Assembly: GCA_003215555.1 (NCBI GenBank)
Contig: QCKE01000002.1
Location: 1-64,000, forward strand
Reading direction: 5' to 3'
DNA length: 64,000 bases
DNA from: Prochlorococcus sp. AG-409-K04
GTDB lineage: Bacteria; Cyanobacteriota; Cyanobacteriia; PCC-6307; Cyanobiaceae
Shown here: positions 11,260-20,215 of the stretch, in pieces
Layout of the letters: each line of letters starts with the position of its first letter
How positions within the stretch are numbered: the stretch's first letter is position 1
Program-made: the position numbers and the translations under genes
Notes under the pieces: model-generated
Seen by the model: the letters and a program-made list of their open reading frames with translations, nothing else
Told to the model about the DNA's origin: nothing
The model's database searches: none

Positions 11260-11290
11260 ATTAATAATTTGGATTTTTTGACTGATTTTT

Positions 11291-13300
11291 TTAGCCTAGA
11301 AGTTGATTTGCTTTGTTTAAGACATTATCAACAGTAAACCCAAATTTTTCCATACAAGTTCCACCAGGAGCAGAGGCACCAAAGCTACTCATAGTTACGC
11401 TATCACCATCCAGACCAATATATTTGTGCCAACCAAAAGTTTCAGCAGCTTCAACAACTAGACGCTTTCTAACATTTTTAGGTAATACTTCTTCTTTGTA
11501 CGCATCGCTTTGTTCTTCAAAGAGTTCTACACATGGCATAGAAACAACTCGGACATTTTTCCCTTTTTGAGTTAATTTTTTTGCAGCTTCTACACATAAG
11601 TTCAACTCACTTCCGGTACCTATAAATATTAATTCTGGAACTCCAGAACAATCTTCAAGTATATAACCGCCCAATGCAACTTTTTCGATTGAAGAATTTG
11701 CTTGATTAGGCATACCTTGTCTGCTGAGGCAAAGTGAGCTAGGTCGATGACGATTTTGTATGGCTAATTTGTAAGCTCCGCTTGTTTCATTTCCATCGCC
11801 TGGTCTAAAAACCAGCATGTTGGGCATTGCTCGAAGAGATGGAATGGTTTCTATGGGTTGGTGGGTTGGACCATCTTCTCCTACACCAATGGAGTCATGA
11901 GTAAGCACGTAAATGACTCCTAATTCACTTAAGGCGGATAATCTCATTGAACCCCTCATATAATCAGCAAATACGAGAAAAGTTCCCCCATAAGGAATTA
12001 ATCCACTGTCGTGGTATGCAATTCCATTGAGAATTGCTGCCATTGCATGTTCTCTTACACCGAAATGTAAATATCTTTTTTCAGGGGTTTCAGGTTGGAA
12101 AGAACCTGTTTCTCCTTGGATATCAGTGTAGTTGGAATGTGTTAAGTCAGCTGAACCTCCAATTAGTTCAGGAAGATTTGGACCAAGTGCACCTAAACAT
12201 ATTTGAGAATGCTTTCTAGTAGCTAAACCTTTGTCATCAGATGAATAAGAAGGCAGGTCTTTGTCCCAGTTTTCAGGCAGTTCACCTCTAAGAGCGCGTT
12301 CCAATTCTTTTGCTTCACTTGGATACTTTTCTCTATAAGTTGCTAATTGTTGGTTCCAATCATTTTCTAGTTGAGCCCCTTTCTTTATTGCCAATCTAAA
12401 TTGATCATAAGCTTCTTGAGGAATTTCGAATGGACCATAAGACCAGTTCAGGGCTTTTCTTGTTAAAGCGGCTTCCTCTTCTCCAAGTGGCGCCCCATGC
12501 ACACCAGCTGTATCTGATTTGTTGGGTGAGCCAAAACCAATAGTTGTAGTAATTTTAATTATTGAAGGTTTGTCATCTACCTCTTTGGCTTTTTGAATTG
12601 CTTCAGCAATAGCATTTACATCAGTATTTCCATTTGACACATGTTGAACATGCCAGCCATATGATTCATATCGTTTTAAAACATCTTCAGTGAAAGAAAC
12701 ATCTGTCTTTCCATCAATAGTGATGTGATTGTCATCATATAAAGCAATTAATTTGCCAAGTTTGAGATGGCCGGCAAGAGAACATGCTTCTGATGCAACA
12801 CCTTCTTGATTGCATCCATCTCCCATAATTGCGTATGTGTAATGATCAACAATTTTGGAATCAGGTTTGTTGAATTTTGCTGCTAAATGAGCTTCTGCAA
12901 TTGCAAGACCTACTGCATTTGAAATTCCAGCCCCTAAAGGTCCTGCGGTAACCTCAACTCCTGGTGTTTCAAAGGTTTCAGGGTGACCAGGTGTTTTAGC
13001 ACCCCATTGTCTGAATTGTTTAATGTCATCAATTGTTACTGATTCGTAACCGGTGAGATGCAGCAGAGCATAAAGAAGCATGCACCCATGGCCAGCTGAA
13101 AGGACAAAACGATCTCGATTAAACCATTTTGGGTTTTTAGGATTATGCCGAAGGAATTTGTCCCAAAGTGTATATCCCATAGGTGCGCAGCCCATTGGTA
13201 AACCTGGGTGACCACTATTAGATTTATTGACTGCATCAACTGCGAGCATTCGAATGCTATTGATGCAAAGTGATTCAAGGGAAGCGGGCGCAGCGACCAT
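11291..13300 (-). CDS. tkt: Transketolase
   Basis: 669 residues, full length. TPP-dependent transfer of two-carbon units in the Calvin cycle and pentose phosphate pathway. Features are the N-terminal [18 protein letters not shown], the TPP-binding [13 protein letters not shown] (about residue 157), DDNHITIDG, and the pyrimidine-domain sequences [17 protein letters not shown] and [18 protein letters not shown]. The gene lies on the minus strand, downstream of acpP and fabF (about 50 bp from the fabF stop), and is likely co-transcribed with them. The arrangement acpP-fabF-tkt is common in picocyanobacteria. Confidence 0.96.
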   Translation of the reverse strand: MVAAPASLESLCINSIRMLAVDAVNKSNSGHPGLPMGCAPMGYTLWDKFLRHNPKNPKWFNRDRFVLSAGHGCMLLYALLHLTGYESVTIDDIKQFRQWGAKTPGHPETFETPGVEVTAGPLGAGISNAVGLAIAEAHLAAKFNKPDSKIVDHYTYAIMGDGCNQEGVASEACSLAGHLKLGKLIALYDDNHITIDGKTDVSFTEDVLKRYESYGWHVQHVSNGNTDVNAIAEAIQKAKEVDDKPSIIKITTTIGFGSPNKSDTAGVHGAPLGEEEAALTRKALNWSYGPFEIPQEAYDQFRLAIKKGAQLENDWNQQLATYREKYPSEAKELERALRGELPENWDKDLPSYSSDDKGLATRKHSQICLGALGPNLPELIGGSADLTHSNYTDIQGETGSFQPETPEKRYLHFGVREHAMAAILNGIAYHDSGLIPYGGTFLVFADYMRGSMRLSALSELGVIYVLTHDSIGVGEDGPTHQPIETIPSLRAMPNMLVFRPGDGNETSGAYKLAIQNRHRPSSLCLSRQGMPNQANSSIEKVALGGYILEDCSGVPELIFIGTGSELNLCVEAAKKLTQKGKNVRVVSMPCVELFEEQSDAYKEEVLPKNVRKRLVVEAAETFGWHKYIGLDGDSVTMSSFGASAPGGTCMEKFGFTVDNVLNKANQLLG

Positions 13301-13349
13301 TTTGTTCGTTTGTGATTAAAAGATTATGACTGATTGAGGTTTACTGCGC

Positions 13350-14597
13350 TTAGATCATTTTTTTGAAAGCAAGGCAAACATTGTGACCTCCAAAGCCAAA
13401 TGAATTTGAAAGTACAACATTTAATTTGCTGTCTCTGGCAGTATTTGGAACATAGTCCAGATCACAGTCAGGATCTGGATTGCAATAATTAATTGTTGGT
13501 GGAATTAATCCATGTTTAATAGAAAGTACACATGCTACGGCCTCAATGCCACCAGATCCTCCTAGAAGATGACCTGTCATAGATTTTGTTGAACTAATTG
13601 GTATTTGTTTTGCTCTGTTTCCAAGGGCTGTTTTAATCGCAGAGGTTTCATTTCTGTCATTGGCATCAGTACTAGTTCCGTGTGCATTGATGTAATCAAT
13701 TGTTTCTAGATCAATGGCCCCATCTTGAATTGTTTCTTTAATGGCTTTTGCTCCTCCTATCCCTCCAGGAGATGGAGCTGTTATGTGATGAGCATCACAA
13801 GTAGTTCCATACCCAATTATTTCTGCATAAATCTCTGCATTTCGTTTTCTCGCATTTTCAAGAGTTTCAAGAATTAATACACCAGAGCCTTCACCGATTA
13901 CAAAACCGTCACGTTCTGCATCAAAAGGTCTACTCGCAGAAGCCGGGTCATCATTACGAAAAGATAGCGCCTTGGCACTGGAGAATCCTGCTACACCGAG
14001 AGGTGTGATGCTTGCTTCTGCTCCACCACAAATCATTGCATCAGCTTTCCCAAGCTGAAGAAGCCTAAAAGAATCTCCAATTGCATTCGATCCAGCTGCA
14101 CATGCTGTAGAAACTGCTGAACTAGGTCCTTTGGCTCCTAAAGCAATTGCAGCAAGACCTGTTGCCATATTGGGAATCATCATGGGAACGGTAAATGGAC
14201 TTACTCTTCCCGGACCTTTGATATTGAGTACCTGAGCCTGGGTTTCCATTGTGAGTAAACCACCAACTCCAGATCCAATGATTACACCAACGCGAGATGC
14301 ATTGGTTTCATTGATAATTAATCCAGAATCTTTAAGTGCCTCTTTTGCTGCAATAACTCCAAACTTAGAAAATCTGTCCCATCTTTTGGATTCTTTTGGT
14401 TCAAGGAGCCCAGAAGGATCAAATTCAGAAACCTCTGCTGCAAACCTACAGGCATGCTGAGATGCATCAAATAATGTAATTGCACTAACTCCATTGGAGC
14501 CAGATTGCAATCCGTGGAGATAATCGTCGACGGTATTGCCAATAGGCGTAATAGCGCCGAGACCAGTTATTACAACTCGATGGAGTGTCTCCATCAT
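13350..14597 (-). CDS. fabF: 3-oxoacyl-ACP synthase II (KAS II)
   Basis: 415 residues from the ATG at 14597. The reading frame extends upstream into acpP, but the chosen start follows a GAGG Shine-Dalgarno and gives MMETLHRVVITGLGAITPIG. KAS II condenses malonyl-ACP with acyl-ACP in fatty acid elongation. The catalytic triad is visible: Cys in STACAAGSNAIGDS, His in NAHGTSTDAND and His in SMTGHLLGGSGG. The C-terminal SNSFGFGGHNVCLAFKK motif is intact. The gene starts 8 bp after the acpP stop, so the two are certainly an operon. Confidence 0.96.
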   Translation of the reverse strand: MMETLHRVVITGLGAITPIGNTVDDYLHGLQSGSNGVSAITLFDASQHACRFAAEVSEFDPSGLLEPKESKRWDRFSKFGVIAAKEALKDSGLIINETNASRVGVIIGSGVGGLLTMETQAQVLNIKGPGRVSPFTVPMMIPNMATGLAAIALGAKGPSSAVSTACAAGSNAIGDSFRLLQLGKADAMICGGAEASITPLGVAGFSSAKALSFRNDDPASASRPFDAERDGFVIGEGSGVLILETLENARKRNAEIYAEIIGYGTTCDAHHITAPSPGGIGGAKAIKETIQDGAIDLETIDYINAHGTSTDANDRNETSAIKTALGNRAKQIPISSTKSMTGHLLGGSGGIEAVACVLSIKHGLIPPTINYCNPDPDCDLDYVPNTARDSKLNVVLSNSFGFGGHNVCLAFKKMI

Positions 14598-14604
14598 ACG
14601 TACC

Positions 14605-14847
14605 TCAGGATTGCTTCTCTTCAATGTATTTAATAGCATCCCCTACGGTTGCTATTCCTTCAGCAGCCTCATCAGGAATTTCTATATCAAAGGCTTCTTC
14701 AAGTGCCATAACAAGCTCAACGGTATCAAGAGAATCTGCTCCAAGATCATTTTGGAAGTTTGAATCTGCTTTGATTTCGCCTTTTTCAACGCTAAGTTGC
14801 TCTGCGACAATAGAGCGAACTTTTTCGAGAATTGCTTCCTGAGACAT
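14605..14847 (-). CDS. acpP: Acyl carrier protein
   Basis: 80 residues, highly acidic. The phosphopantetheine attachment Ser39 lies in the canonical [12 protein letters not shown] motif. The protein shuttles acyl chains through fatty acid synthesis. It is the first gene of the leftward acpP-fabF-tkt unit and is divergent from psaC. The 134 bp between acpP and psaC must hold both promoters. Confidence 0.97.
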   Translation of the reverse strand: MSQEAILEKVRSIVAEQLSVEKGEIKADSNFQNDLGADSLDTVELVMALEEAFDIEIPDEAAEGIATVGDAIKYIEEKQS

Positions 14848-14975
14848 AATTCTGAGTATTTGTTTCTATCCTACGAGTTAATGGTCGCGAGTTAACAAGA
14901 GTGAAGCCAGATGCATGAATCTTTTTATCTTGTACCAAATTGAGTAAAGTTTTTTACATGCAACGTTATCTATAG

Positions 14976-15227
<252 letters not shown>

Positions 15228-15251
15228 AATCCCTTAATGTAATTTGAGCTT

Positions 15252-15277
15252 TCATTAGGTTGATTTCAACCTAATGA
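15252..15277 (+). terminator. Hairpin after psaC, possible terminator or stabiliser
   Basis: A 12-bp perfect inverted repeat (TCATTAGGTTGA / TCAACCTAATGA) with a 2-base centre lies 25 bp after the psaC stop. No T-rich tract follows directly (the next bases are CTCATAATTG), so it is an atypical intrinsic terminator. It may instead protect the 3' end of the abundant psaC mRNA. Confidence 0.55.
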
Positions 15278-15309
15278 CTCATAATTGAAGTTAATAATTT
15301 TATATATGT

Positions 15310-17214
15310 ATGTGCGGAATAGTTGCGCTAGTTGGATCTCGAGAGGCATCACAGCTTCTTTTGGAATCTTTAAAAAAATTAGAATATCGTGGATATGATT
15401 CTGCAGGTTTAGCAACTCTAAAATTTTGTGATGGTCCAACCAAAGGTGTAATTACTTGTAAAAAAGCAAAAGGAAAATTAATTAATCTTAAACACTTAAT
15501 TACAGCTGATGACCCTATTGGTCAGGTAGGTATTGCTCATACTCGTTGGGCTACACATGGGAAAGCAGAGACAAAGAATGCACATCCTCATCTTGATTCG
15601 TCAGGCAAAGTAGCTGTTGTACAAAACGGGATTATTGAAAATCATTCTTTTTTACGATCTAAACTTGAAGCTAAAGGGATTGAATTTATTTCAGAGACTG
15701 ATACTGAGGTGATCCCTCATTTAATTTCTGAAGAATTAGCTCGCCTAAAGACAATAAACAATGAGCAAGGGGGCGCATTGTTTCGACTGGCTGTTCAAAA
15801 TGTGTTGGATGTATTACAAGGATCTTATGCTCTTGCAGTGATTTGGACAGAAACTCCTGATATTCTAATTGTTGCTAAAAGCAAAGCACCATTGTTAATA
15901 GGGTTTGGGGAAGGAGAGTTTTTGTGTGCTAGTGATACTCCAGCTTTTGCAGGATTTACAAGAACAGTTTTGGCTTTGGAGGATAAAGAACTAGCGTTAG
16001 TAACTCCCCTGGGAGTTGAAATATATGATTCTGAAGGGCAACGCCAACATAGATCACCTTCATTGATTAGTGGATATGAAAGTGATGCTGATAAAGGACA
16101 ATTTAAACATTTTATGCTTAAGGAGATATTTGAACAGCCGGAAACTGCTCAATCATGGATTACAAGATATTTACCAGAAGGTTTGCCACTTGAATCACCA
16201 GTAGCTTTTCCGTTTGAAGATTCTTTTTTTGATTCAGTTGAGAAAATTCAAATATTAGCTTGTGGTACTAGTCGTCATGCAGCCATGGTGGGAGCTTATC
16301 TTTTGGAACAATTTGCAGGTGTTCCTACAAATGTTTTTTTTGCCAGTGAATTTCGTTATGCACCTCCTCCTTTGATACCAAATGTTTTAACTATAGGAGT
16401 TACTCAATCAGGAGAGACAGCTGATACCTTGGCAGCATTATTAATGGAACAAGAAAGGCGTTCTCAGTGTAAAAAAGATGAATTTGCGTCTAGACAATTA
16501 GGAATTACAAATCGAGGAGAAAGTTCTTTAGCAAGACAGTTAACTAATGTAATTGATATAGGAGCTGGATTGGAAGTTGGAGTTGCTGCAACTAAAACAT
16601 TTTTAGGTCAATTATTAACATTTTATGGTTTAGCAATTATGTTTGCAGCAAGGCGAGAGAAAAGAACTTCTAAGGAAATATTAGAATTGTGCACTTTGCT
16701 AAGAGGTATTCCTAAACAATTGAGAGAAGTTATTGCTTTACATAATGAATTAACAGAAAAACTCTCACATAGATTTTCTTTAACAAAAGATGTAATCTTT
16801 TTGGGAAGAGGTATTAATTATCCAATTGCACTTGAAGCGGCTTTAAAGCTTAAAGAGATTAGCTATATTCATGCTGAAGGATATCCTGCAGGAGAAATGA
16901 AACATGGCCCGATTGCTTTATTAGATCAGGATGTTTCAGTGATATCAATAGCAAATAAGGGGATAGTTTTTGAGAAAGTGATTAGTAATGCACAAGAGGC
17001 TAAGGCTCGAGACGCTAGCTTGATAGGCATAGCACCTGAAGTTCCTGAGACAAAGATTTTTGATCATTTGTTGCCTATTCCTGAAGTAAGTGAATGGATT
17101 AGCCCTTTATTATCAGTTATTCCAACTCAATTACTTAGTTATCATATTGCGGCACGTAGAGGATTAGATGTTGATCAACCAAGAAATCTAGCAAAAAGTG
17201 TTACTGTGGAATAG
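15310..17214 (+). CDS. glmS: Glutamine-fructose-6-phosphate aminotransferase (isomerizing)
   Basis: 634 residues. It makes glucosamine-6-phosphate, the entry to peptidoglycan and LPS amino sugars. The N-terminal glutaminase domain begins MCGIVALVG, with Cys2 as nucleophile, and has the TRWATHG motif. Two SIS domains follow, with LACGTSRHAAMVGAYL, VTQSGETADTLAAL and GRGINYPIALEAALKLKEISY, ending in the conserved DVDQPRNLAKSVTVE. It follows psaC on the same strand, though a hairpin separates them. It converges with rimM. Confidence 0.97.
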   Translation: MCGIVALVGSREASQLLLESLKKLEYRGYDSAGLATLKFCDGPTKGVITCKKAKGKLINLKHLITADDPIGQVGIAHTRWATHGKAETKNAHPHLDSSGKVAVVQNGIIENHSFLRSKLEAKGIEFISETDTEVIPHLISEELARLKTINNEQGGALFRLAVQNVLDVLQGSYALAVIWTETPDILIVAKSKAPLLIGFGEGEFLCASDTPAFAGFTRTVLALEDKELALVTPLGVEIYDSEGQRQHRSPSLISGYESDADKGQFKHFMLKEIFEQPETAQSWITRYLPEGLPLESPVAFPFEDSFFDSVEKIQILACGTSRHAAMVGAYLLEQFAGVPTNVFFASEFRYAPPPLIPNVLTIGVTQSGETADTLAALLMEQERRSQCKKDEFASRQLGITNRGESSLARQLTNVIDIGAGLEVGVAATKTFLGQLLTFYGLAIMFAARREKRTSKEILELCTLLRGIPKQLREVIALHNELTEKLSHRFSLTKDVIFLGRGINYPIALEAALKLKEISYIHAEGYPAGEMKHGPIALLDQDVSVISIANKGIVFEKVISNAQEAKARDASLIGIAPEVPETKIFDHLLPIPEVSEWISPLLSVIPTQLLSYHIAARRGLDVDQPRNLAKSVTVE

Positions 17215-17238
17215 ATGCTTTACTTTTTAAATCAAGAG

Positions 17239-17769
17239 TTAAAGATCTAATAATCCTGGAGGCGGAGTAATAATTATCCATCCTTCTCTCAGTTTTATCT
17301 CTGGAACTATTTCTTTGACAAATGGAATAAAGATTATTTTTCCTGTAATTAATTTGACTTCTAATAGATCATTTCCAGCATGTATTAAATTAATTATTGA
17401 TCCTATCTCTGTACTATTTGTGGAATATTTAACTTTTAATCCAATTAGGTCTAAAAGATGAAACTCTCCTTTTTTTAAATTTGGTCTATCAATTGCTTTA
17501 ACTAACAATTTTTTTCCAACTAAATATTCAGCTTTGGTTCTAGTTTCAATTCCATTAATTGAAACTACATAGATTTCTTTACCTGGAATTTGTCTGCCAG
17601 CTATTAATTCTACTTTTTTAGGCTCTTCTTCTTTTTCTTGTATCCATCTATATCCTGGTTTCAGAAATCTTTCGGGGAAATCGCTACTGGGATTTACTCT
17701 TAATTGACCTCTAAGTCCTTGAGGCGCAACAATTTTCCCAATGGTTAACCAAATATTTTTTTTATCCAT
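17239..17769 (-). CDS. rimM: 16S rRNA processing factor RimM
   Basis: 176 residues. RimM assists maturation of the 30S subunit head and binds S19. The N-terminal domain has WLTIGKIVAPQGLRGQLRVNPSSDFP. The PRC-barrel C-terminal domain contains KKGEFHLLDLIGLKV and ends near IPFVKEIVPEIKLREGWIIITPPPGLLDL, where only part of the motif is quoted here as evidence of the family ending PPPGLLD. The gene converges with glmS (24 bp apart) and is divergent from ndhS (47 bp between the starts). Confidence 0.93.
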   Translation of the reverse strand: MDKKNIWLTIGKIVAPQGLRGQLRVNPSSDFPERFLKPGYRWIQEKEEEPKKVELIAGRQIPGKEIYVVSINGIETRTKAEYLVGKKLLVKAIDRPNLKKGEFHLLDLIGLKVKYSTNSTEIGSIINLIHAGNDLLEVKLITGKIIFIPFVKEIVPEIKLREGWIIITPPPGLLDL

Positions 17770-17816
17770 GTTTTAATTTGGTGAGCAGTAGAATTTGAGT
17801 AGAAATAATTTTTATT

Positions 17817-18002
17817 TTGAACCATTCAGAAAACATAATCTTGCCAGGTTCATCGGTCATAGTTAATAATCCTAGCTCTATTTACAATGGATATAAAGGA
17901 TTTGTTCAGCGTATTACAGAAACGAAAGCAGCTGTTCTGTTTGAAGAAGGAACTTGGGACAAGTTATTGACAATTCCTATTCACGAACTTGATTTAATTT
18001 AA
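17817..18002 (+). CDS. ndhS: NDH-1 subunit S (ferredoxin-docking SH3-like protein)
   Basis: 61 residues. The segments IILPGSSVIV, YNGYKGFVQRITETKAAVLFE and GTWDKLLTIPIHELD match the cyanobacterial NdhS family (Ssl0352-like), a small SH3-like peripheral subunit near the ferredoxin-binding site of the photosynthetic NDH-1 complex, which supports cyclic electron flow. The only plausible start is TTG at 17817; no ATG or GTG precedes the conserved core. Its stop lies 5 bp from the stop of the convergent rnc gene. Identification is from the sequence pattern, not from a search. Confidence 0.82.
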   Translation: MNHSENIILPGSSVIVNNPSSIYNGYKGFVQRITETKAAVLFEEGTWDKLLTIPIHELDLI

Positions 18003-18006
18003 TTAT

Positions 18007-18747
18007 TCAATTCTTCAAGTCTTCAAGAGCATTTCTTGCTGCTTCTTTTTCTGCTTTTTTTATGGAACTTCCACAGCCTTCTCCAACAACATTTTGTTGA
18101 ATATATACTTTGCAGTGAAATCTGTTTAAGTCGCCATGACTTTTGGAAATTTCTTCAACTTTATATTTGGGTTGGCTGAACCCTTTGCCTTGACTCCATT
18201 CTTGAAGGGCTGATTTTGAATTTTGTTTATGAGGGTCAGCTAATACTTTTTTAGTTTCAATATCCCAATAAGGTTGCAACCAATTTTGGATTGAATCAAT
18301 GCTGCATAAGCATTCATAAAGAGCTCCAATTAAAGCTTCTGTGCCTTCTGCGCAGATGGTTTTTGCCGCAGCTTTATCTTTTAGTGCTTTAGGAGAAATC
18401 AACATTACTTTTTGTATGCCAATTTCCAACCCTACAGTCGCAAGCCATTCATCACTTACAAGCTGAGCTCTTAAAGCGGATCTGTCTCCAACCTGTAAAT
18501 TTGGAAAATGTTTGTGAATGTATTCAGAGGCAGCAAGTCTTAGGACAGCATCTCCGTGAAATTCCAATCTTTCATGATTGATGACTGAGTTCATGGATGT
18601 ATGGGTTAAAGCTTCATTGAGTATTGCTAAGCAGGTCGATTCATTATTTTTGATTTTTTCAATATCTGATTTTTGTATTTCACTATTCTTTAAAAGTGCA
18701 TAAATTCTTTCTTTTGTAATTTCTTTTTGTTTGTTTGTCTTAGCCAT
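18007..18747 (-). CDS. rnc: Ribonuclease III
   Basis: 246 residues. It cleaves double-stranded RNA in rRNA and mRNA processing. The signature loop is NHERLEFHGDAVLRLAAS (His where most homologues have Leu). The second catalytic acidic site is in CAEGTEALIGALYE. A C-terminal double-stranded-RNA-binding domain (about 175-246) ends KKAEKEAARNALEDL. The gene lies downstream of rnpB on the same strand, so two RNA-processing activities are adjacent. It converges with ndhS. Confidence 0.94.
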   Translation of the reverse strand: MAKTNKQKEITKERIYALLKNSEIQKSDIEKIKNNESTCLAILNEALTHTSMNSVINHERLEFHGDAVLRLAASEYIHKHFPNLQVGDRSALRAQLVSDEWLATVGLEIGIQKVMLISPKALKDKAAAKTICAEGTEALIGALYECLCSIDSIQNWLQPYWDIETKKVLADPHKQNSKSALQEWSQGKGFSQPKYKVEEISKSHGDLNRFHCKVYIQQNVVGEGCGSSIKKAEKEAARNALEDLKN

Positions 18748-18786
18748 ACATTGCTTTTTATTTGAACTTTGTAATTGAATTTTAAA

Positions 18787-19195
18787 GAAAGCAGGTCATA
18801 AGCCGGGTTCTGTTCACTATCCAAATTGGTTAGTGGGTAATCATCTATCTGGGACTATTGTCTCCAATAGCCTCTAGCGGTTTTAAATTAGGTAATAGGT
18901 TAAATGGTCATCCTAAAACCTTTACCTTGCACCCAACCGGGGTTTACCTAGCCAGTACCTCTCGATACTGCTGGTGCGCTCTTACCGCACCTTTGCACCC
19001 TTGCCTGTACTCTTATGTTTGGGTTAATCCAAAGATGAGTCATCGGCGGTGTGTTTCTGTGGCACTATCCTCACGGTCACCCGCACTGGGCGTTACCCAG
19101 CAAGTTCGACCATATGGGAGCCCGGACTTTCCTCAATTGATAATTTATGGCATATATGCCATAAATTATCAATTGCGATCACCTCTCCTGCTTTC
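18787..19195 (-). ncRNA. rnpB: RNase P RNA (bacterial type A)
   Basis: On the minus strand the conserved 5' element GAGGAAAGTCCGGGCTCCC lies near 19135-19117. The 3' element ACAGAACCCGGCTTATGACC lies near 18813-18794. The ends pair as helix P1 (GAAAGCAGG at 19195-19187 with CCTGCTTTC at 18795-18787), which sets the limits at about 409 nt. It is the catalytic RNA that matures tRNA 5' ends. The P3 arm is a 42-nt perfect palindrome (19134-19175), noted separately. rnc lies downstream on the same strand. Long open frames on the opposite strand are not genes. Confidence 0.96.
19134..19175. repeat. 42-bp perfect palindrome forming the P3 arm of RNase P RNA
   Basis: Bases 19134-19175 are a perfect palindrome centred between 19154 and 19155 (CAATTGATAATTTATGGCATA and its exact complement). 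It sits just upstream of the conserved GGAAAGTCCGGGCTCC element, where helix P3 lies. In RNA it would form a long perfect hairpin with almost no loop. Confidence 0.85.
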
Positions 19196-19233
19196 AGATT
19201 CCATAATGCCTTGAACGGAGAATTTCTTCCAGT

Positions 19234-19307
<74 letters not shown>

Positions 19308-19393
19308 TAAATTTTTAAAGTGCATCAGCTACATGTAGTGGGTAGCCAAAACTGCTACTCTCTCGCTAGCGTGTAATTGTGAACAGAAACAAG

Positions 19394-19684
19394 ATGACAC
19401 AGCTTCACGATTTACGTCTTCGTTTACTTGTCCAACAGGAGAGTGAACAAATTGCTAAATCCCAACCAACTGATTTAGATCTTTCGGTCGTACAAGCTAG
19501 ATGTTTATGTTGGCTAGCTCTTTTATCAGAAGCGCATGAAGATCAAGCGACTGAAGCAGAATCTCGGGGAGATGCTGAGCAAGCTATGGGATGGTTTGCT
19601 GATTCCATGAGATTAAGAGATGTCATAAATGTAGTTACAAGTATTGAAGTTCCAATTCCTGAAAGTACAGAAGAAACAGAGTAA
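19394..19684 (+). CDS. Conserved hypothetical protein, 96 aa
   Basis: I do not recognise a function. The protein is soluble, acidic and mostly helical, with a conserved-looking core (LDLSVVQARCLCWLALLSEAHEDQ) and an acidic tail ending in PESTEETE. The ATG at 19394 is chosen because MTQLHDLRLRLLVQQESE looks like a natural N terminus. An in-frame GTG at 19379 would add five residues. No clear Shine-Dalgarno is present before either. It lies between tRNA-Arg and another short hypothetical gene on the same strand. Confidence 0.7.
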   Translation: MTQLHDLRLRLLVQQESEQIAKSQPTDLDLSVVQARCLCWLALLSEAHEDQATEAESRGDAEQAMGWFADSMRLRDVINVVTSIEVPIPESTEETE

Positions 19685-19764
19685 TTTTTTTATGTAATTT
19701 TTAGATTTATTGATTTTATGGTCCTTCGAAGTGTCATTATATAGATTGAGCTTTTTGGAAAGTA

Positions 19765-20208
19765 GTGCCTGAAGAGCCATGTCAATGTCCTGATTGTCTA
19801 AGGTTCTACAAAGAACATGATCGTTTTGTTCGTGAATTTCCTACTCTTAAGCAACAACAGGAGCTTAATTGGGCGTCATTGCAGTCTTTTAGAACATTGG
19901 CTGGAAGAGTTTTAGAGGATCTTCAAAAGCAATATGCTGCAAGGTTAAATTCTGATTCAAATGACCTCAATTCTTTGATTTCTTCTGAGGAAATGCAGCA
20001 AGCGTTAACAGAATTAGAAAATATTAATGCTCATCTTTTTTCAATCGAGGTTTTAATGGAAAAGATATTTGATGTAAAATTATCTCAATCGATAGAAGAT
20101 AAATTTAGAGAATTAGCAGGTGAATTGGCTCCTGATCCGTTGAATCCTGATAGATTAAGATTAAATCGCTTATTACATCAAACTCCTGATCTTCCGGATA
20201 AGAGTTAA
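19765..20208 (+). CDS. Conserved hypothetical protein with N-terminal CxCxxC, 147 aa
   Basis: Function unknown. The N terminus carries CQCPDCLRFY (residues 6-15), which could bind a metal. The remainder is helical and probably coiled-coil (about residues 25-120, for example LKQQQELNWASLQSFRTLAG and MQQALTELENINAHLFSIEV), with a proline-rich C terminus. The start is GTG at 19765 with a GGAAAG Shine-Dalgarno at about 19757-19762. It converges with glgP, 7 bp between the stops. Likely a conserved picocyanobacterial protein. Confidence 0.75.
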   Translation: MPEEPCQCPDCLRFYKEHDRFVREFPTLKQQQELNWASLQSFRTLAGRVLEDLQKQYAARLNSDSNDLNSLISSEEMQQALTELENINAHLFSIEVLMEKIFDVKLSQSIEDKFRELAGELAPDPLNPDRLRLNRLLHQTPDLPDKS

Positions 20209-20215
20209 ATATTTT

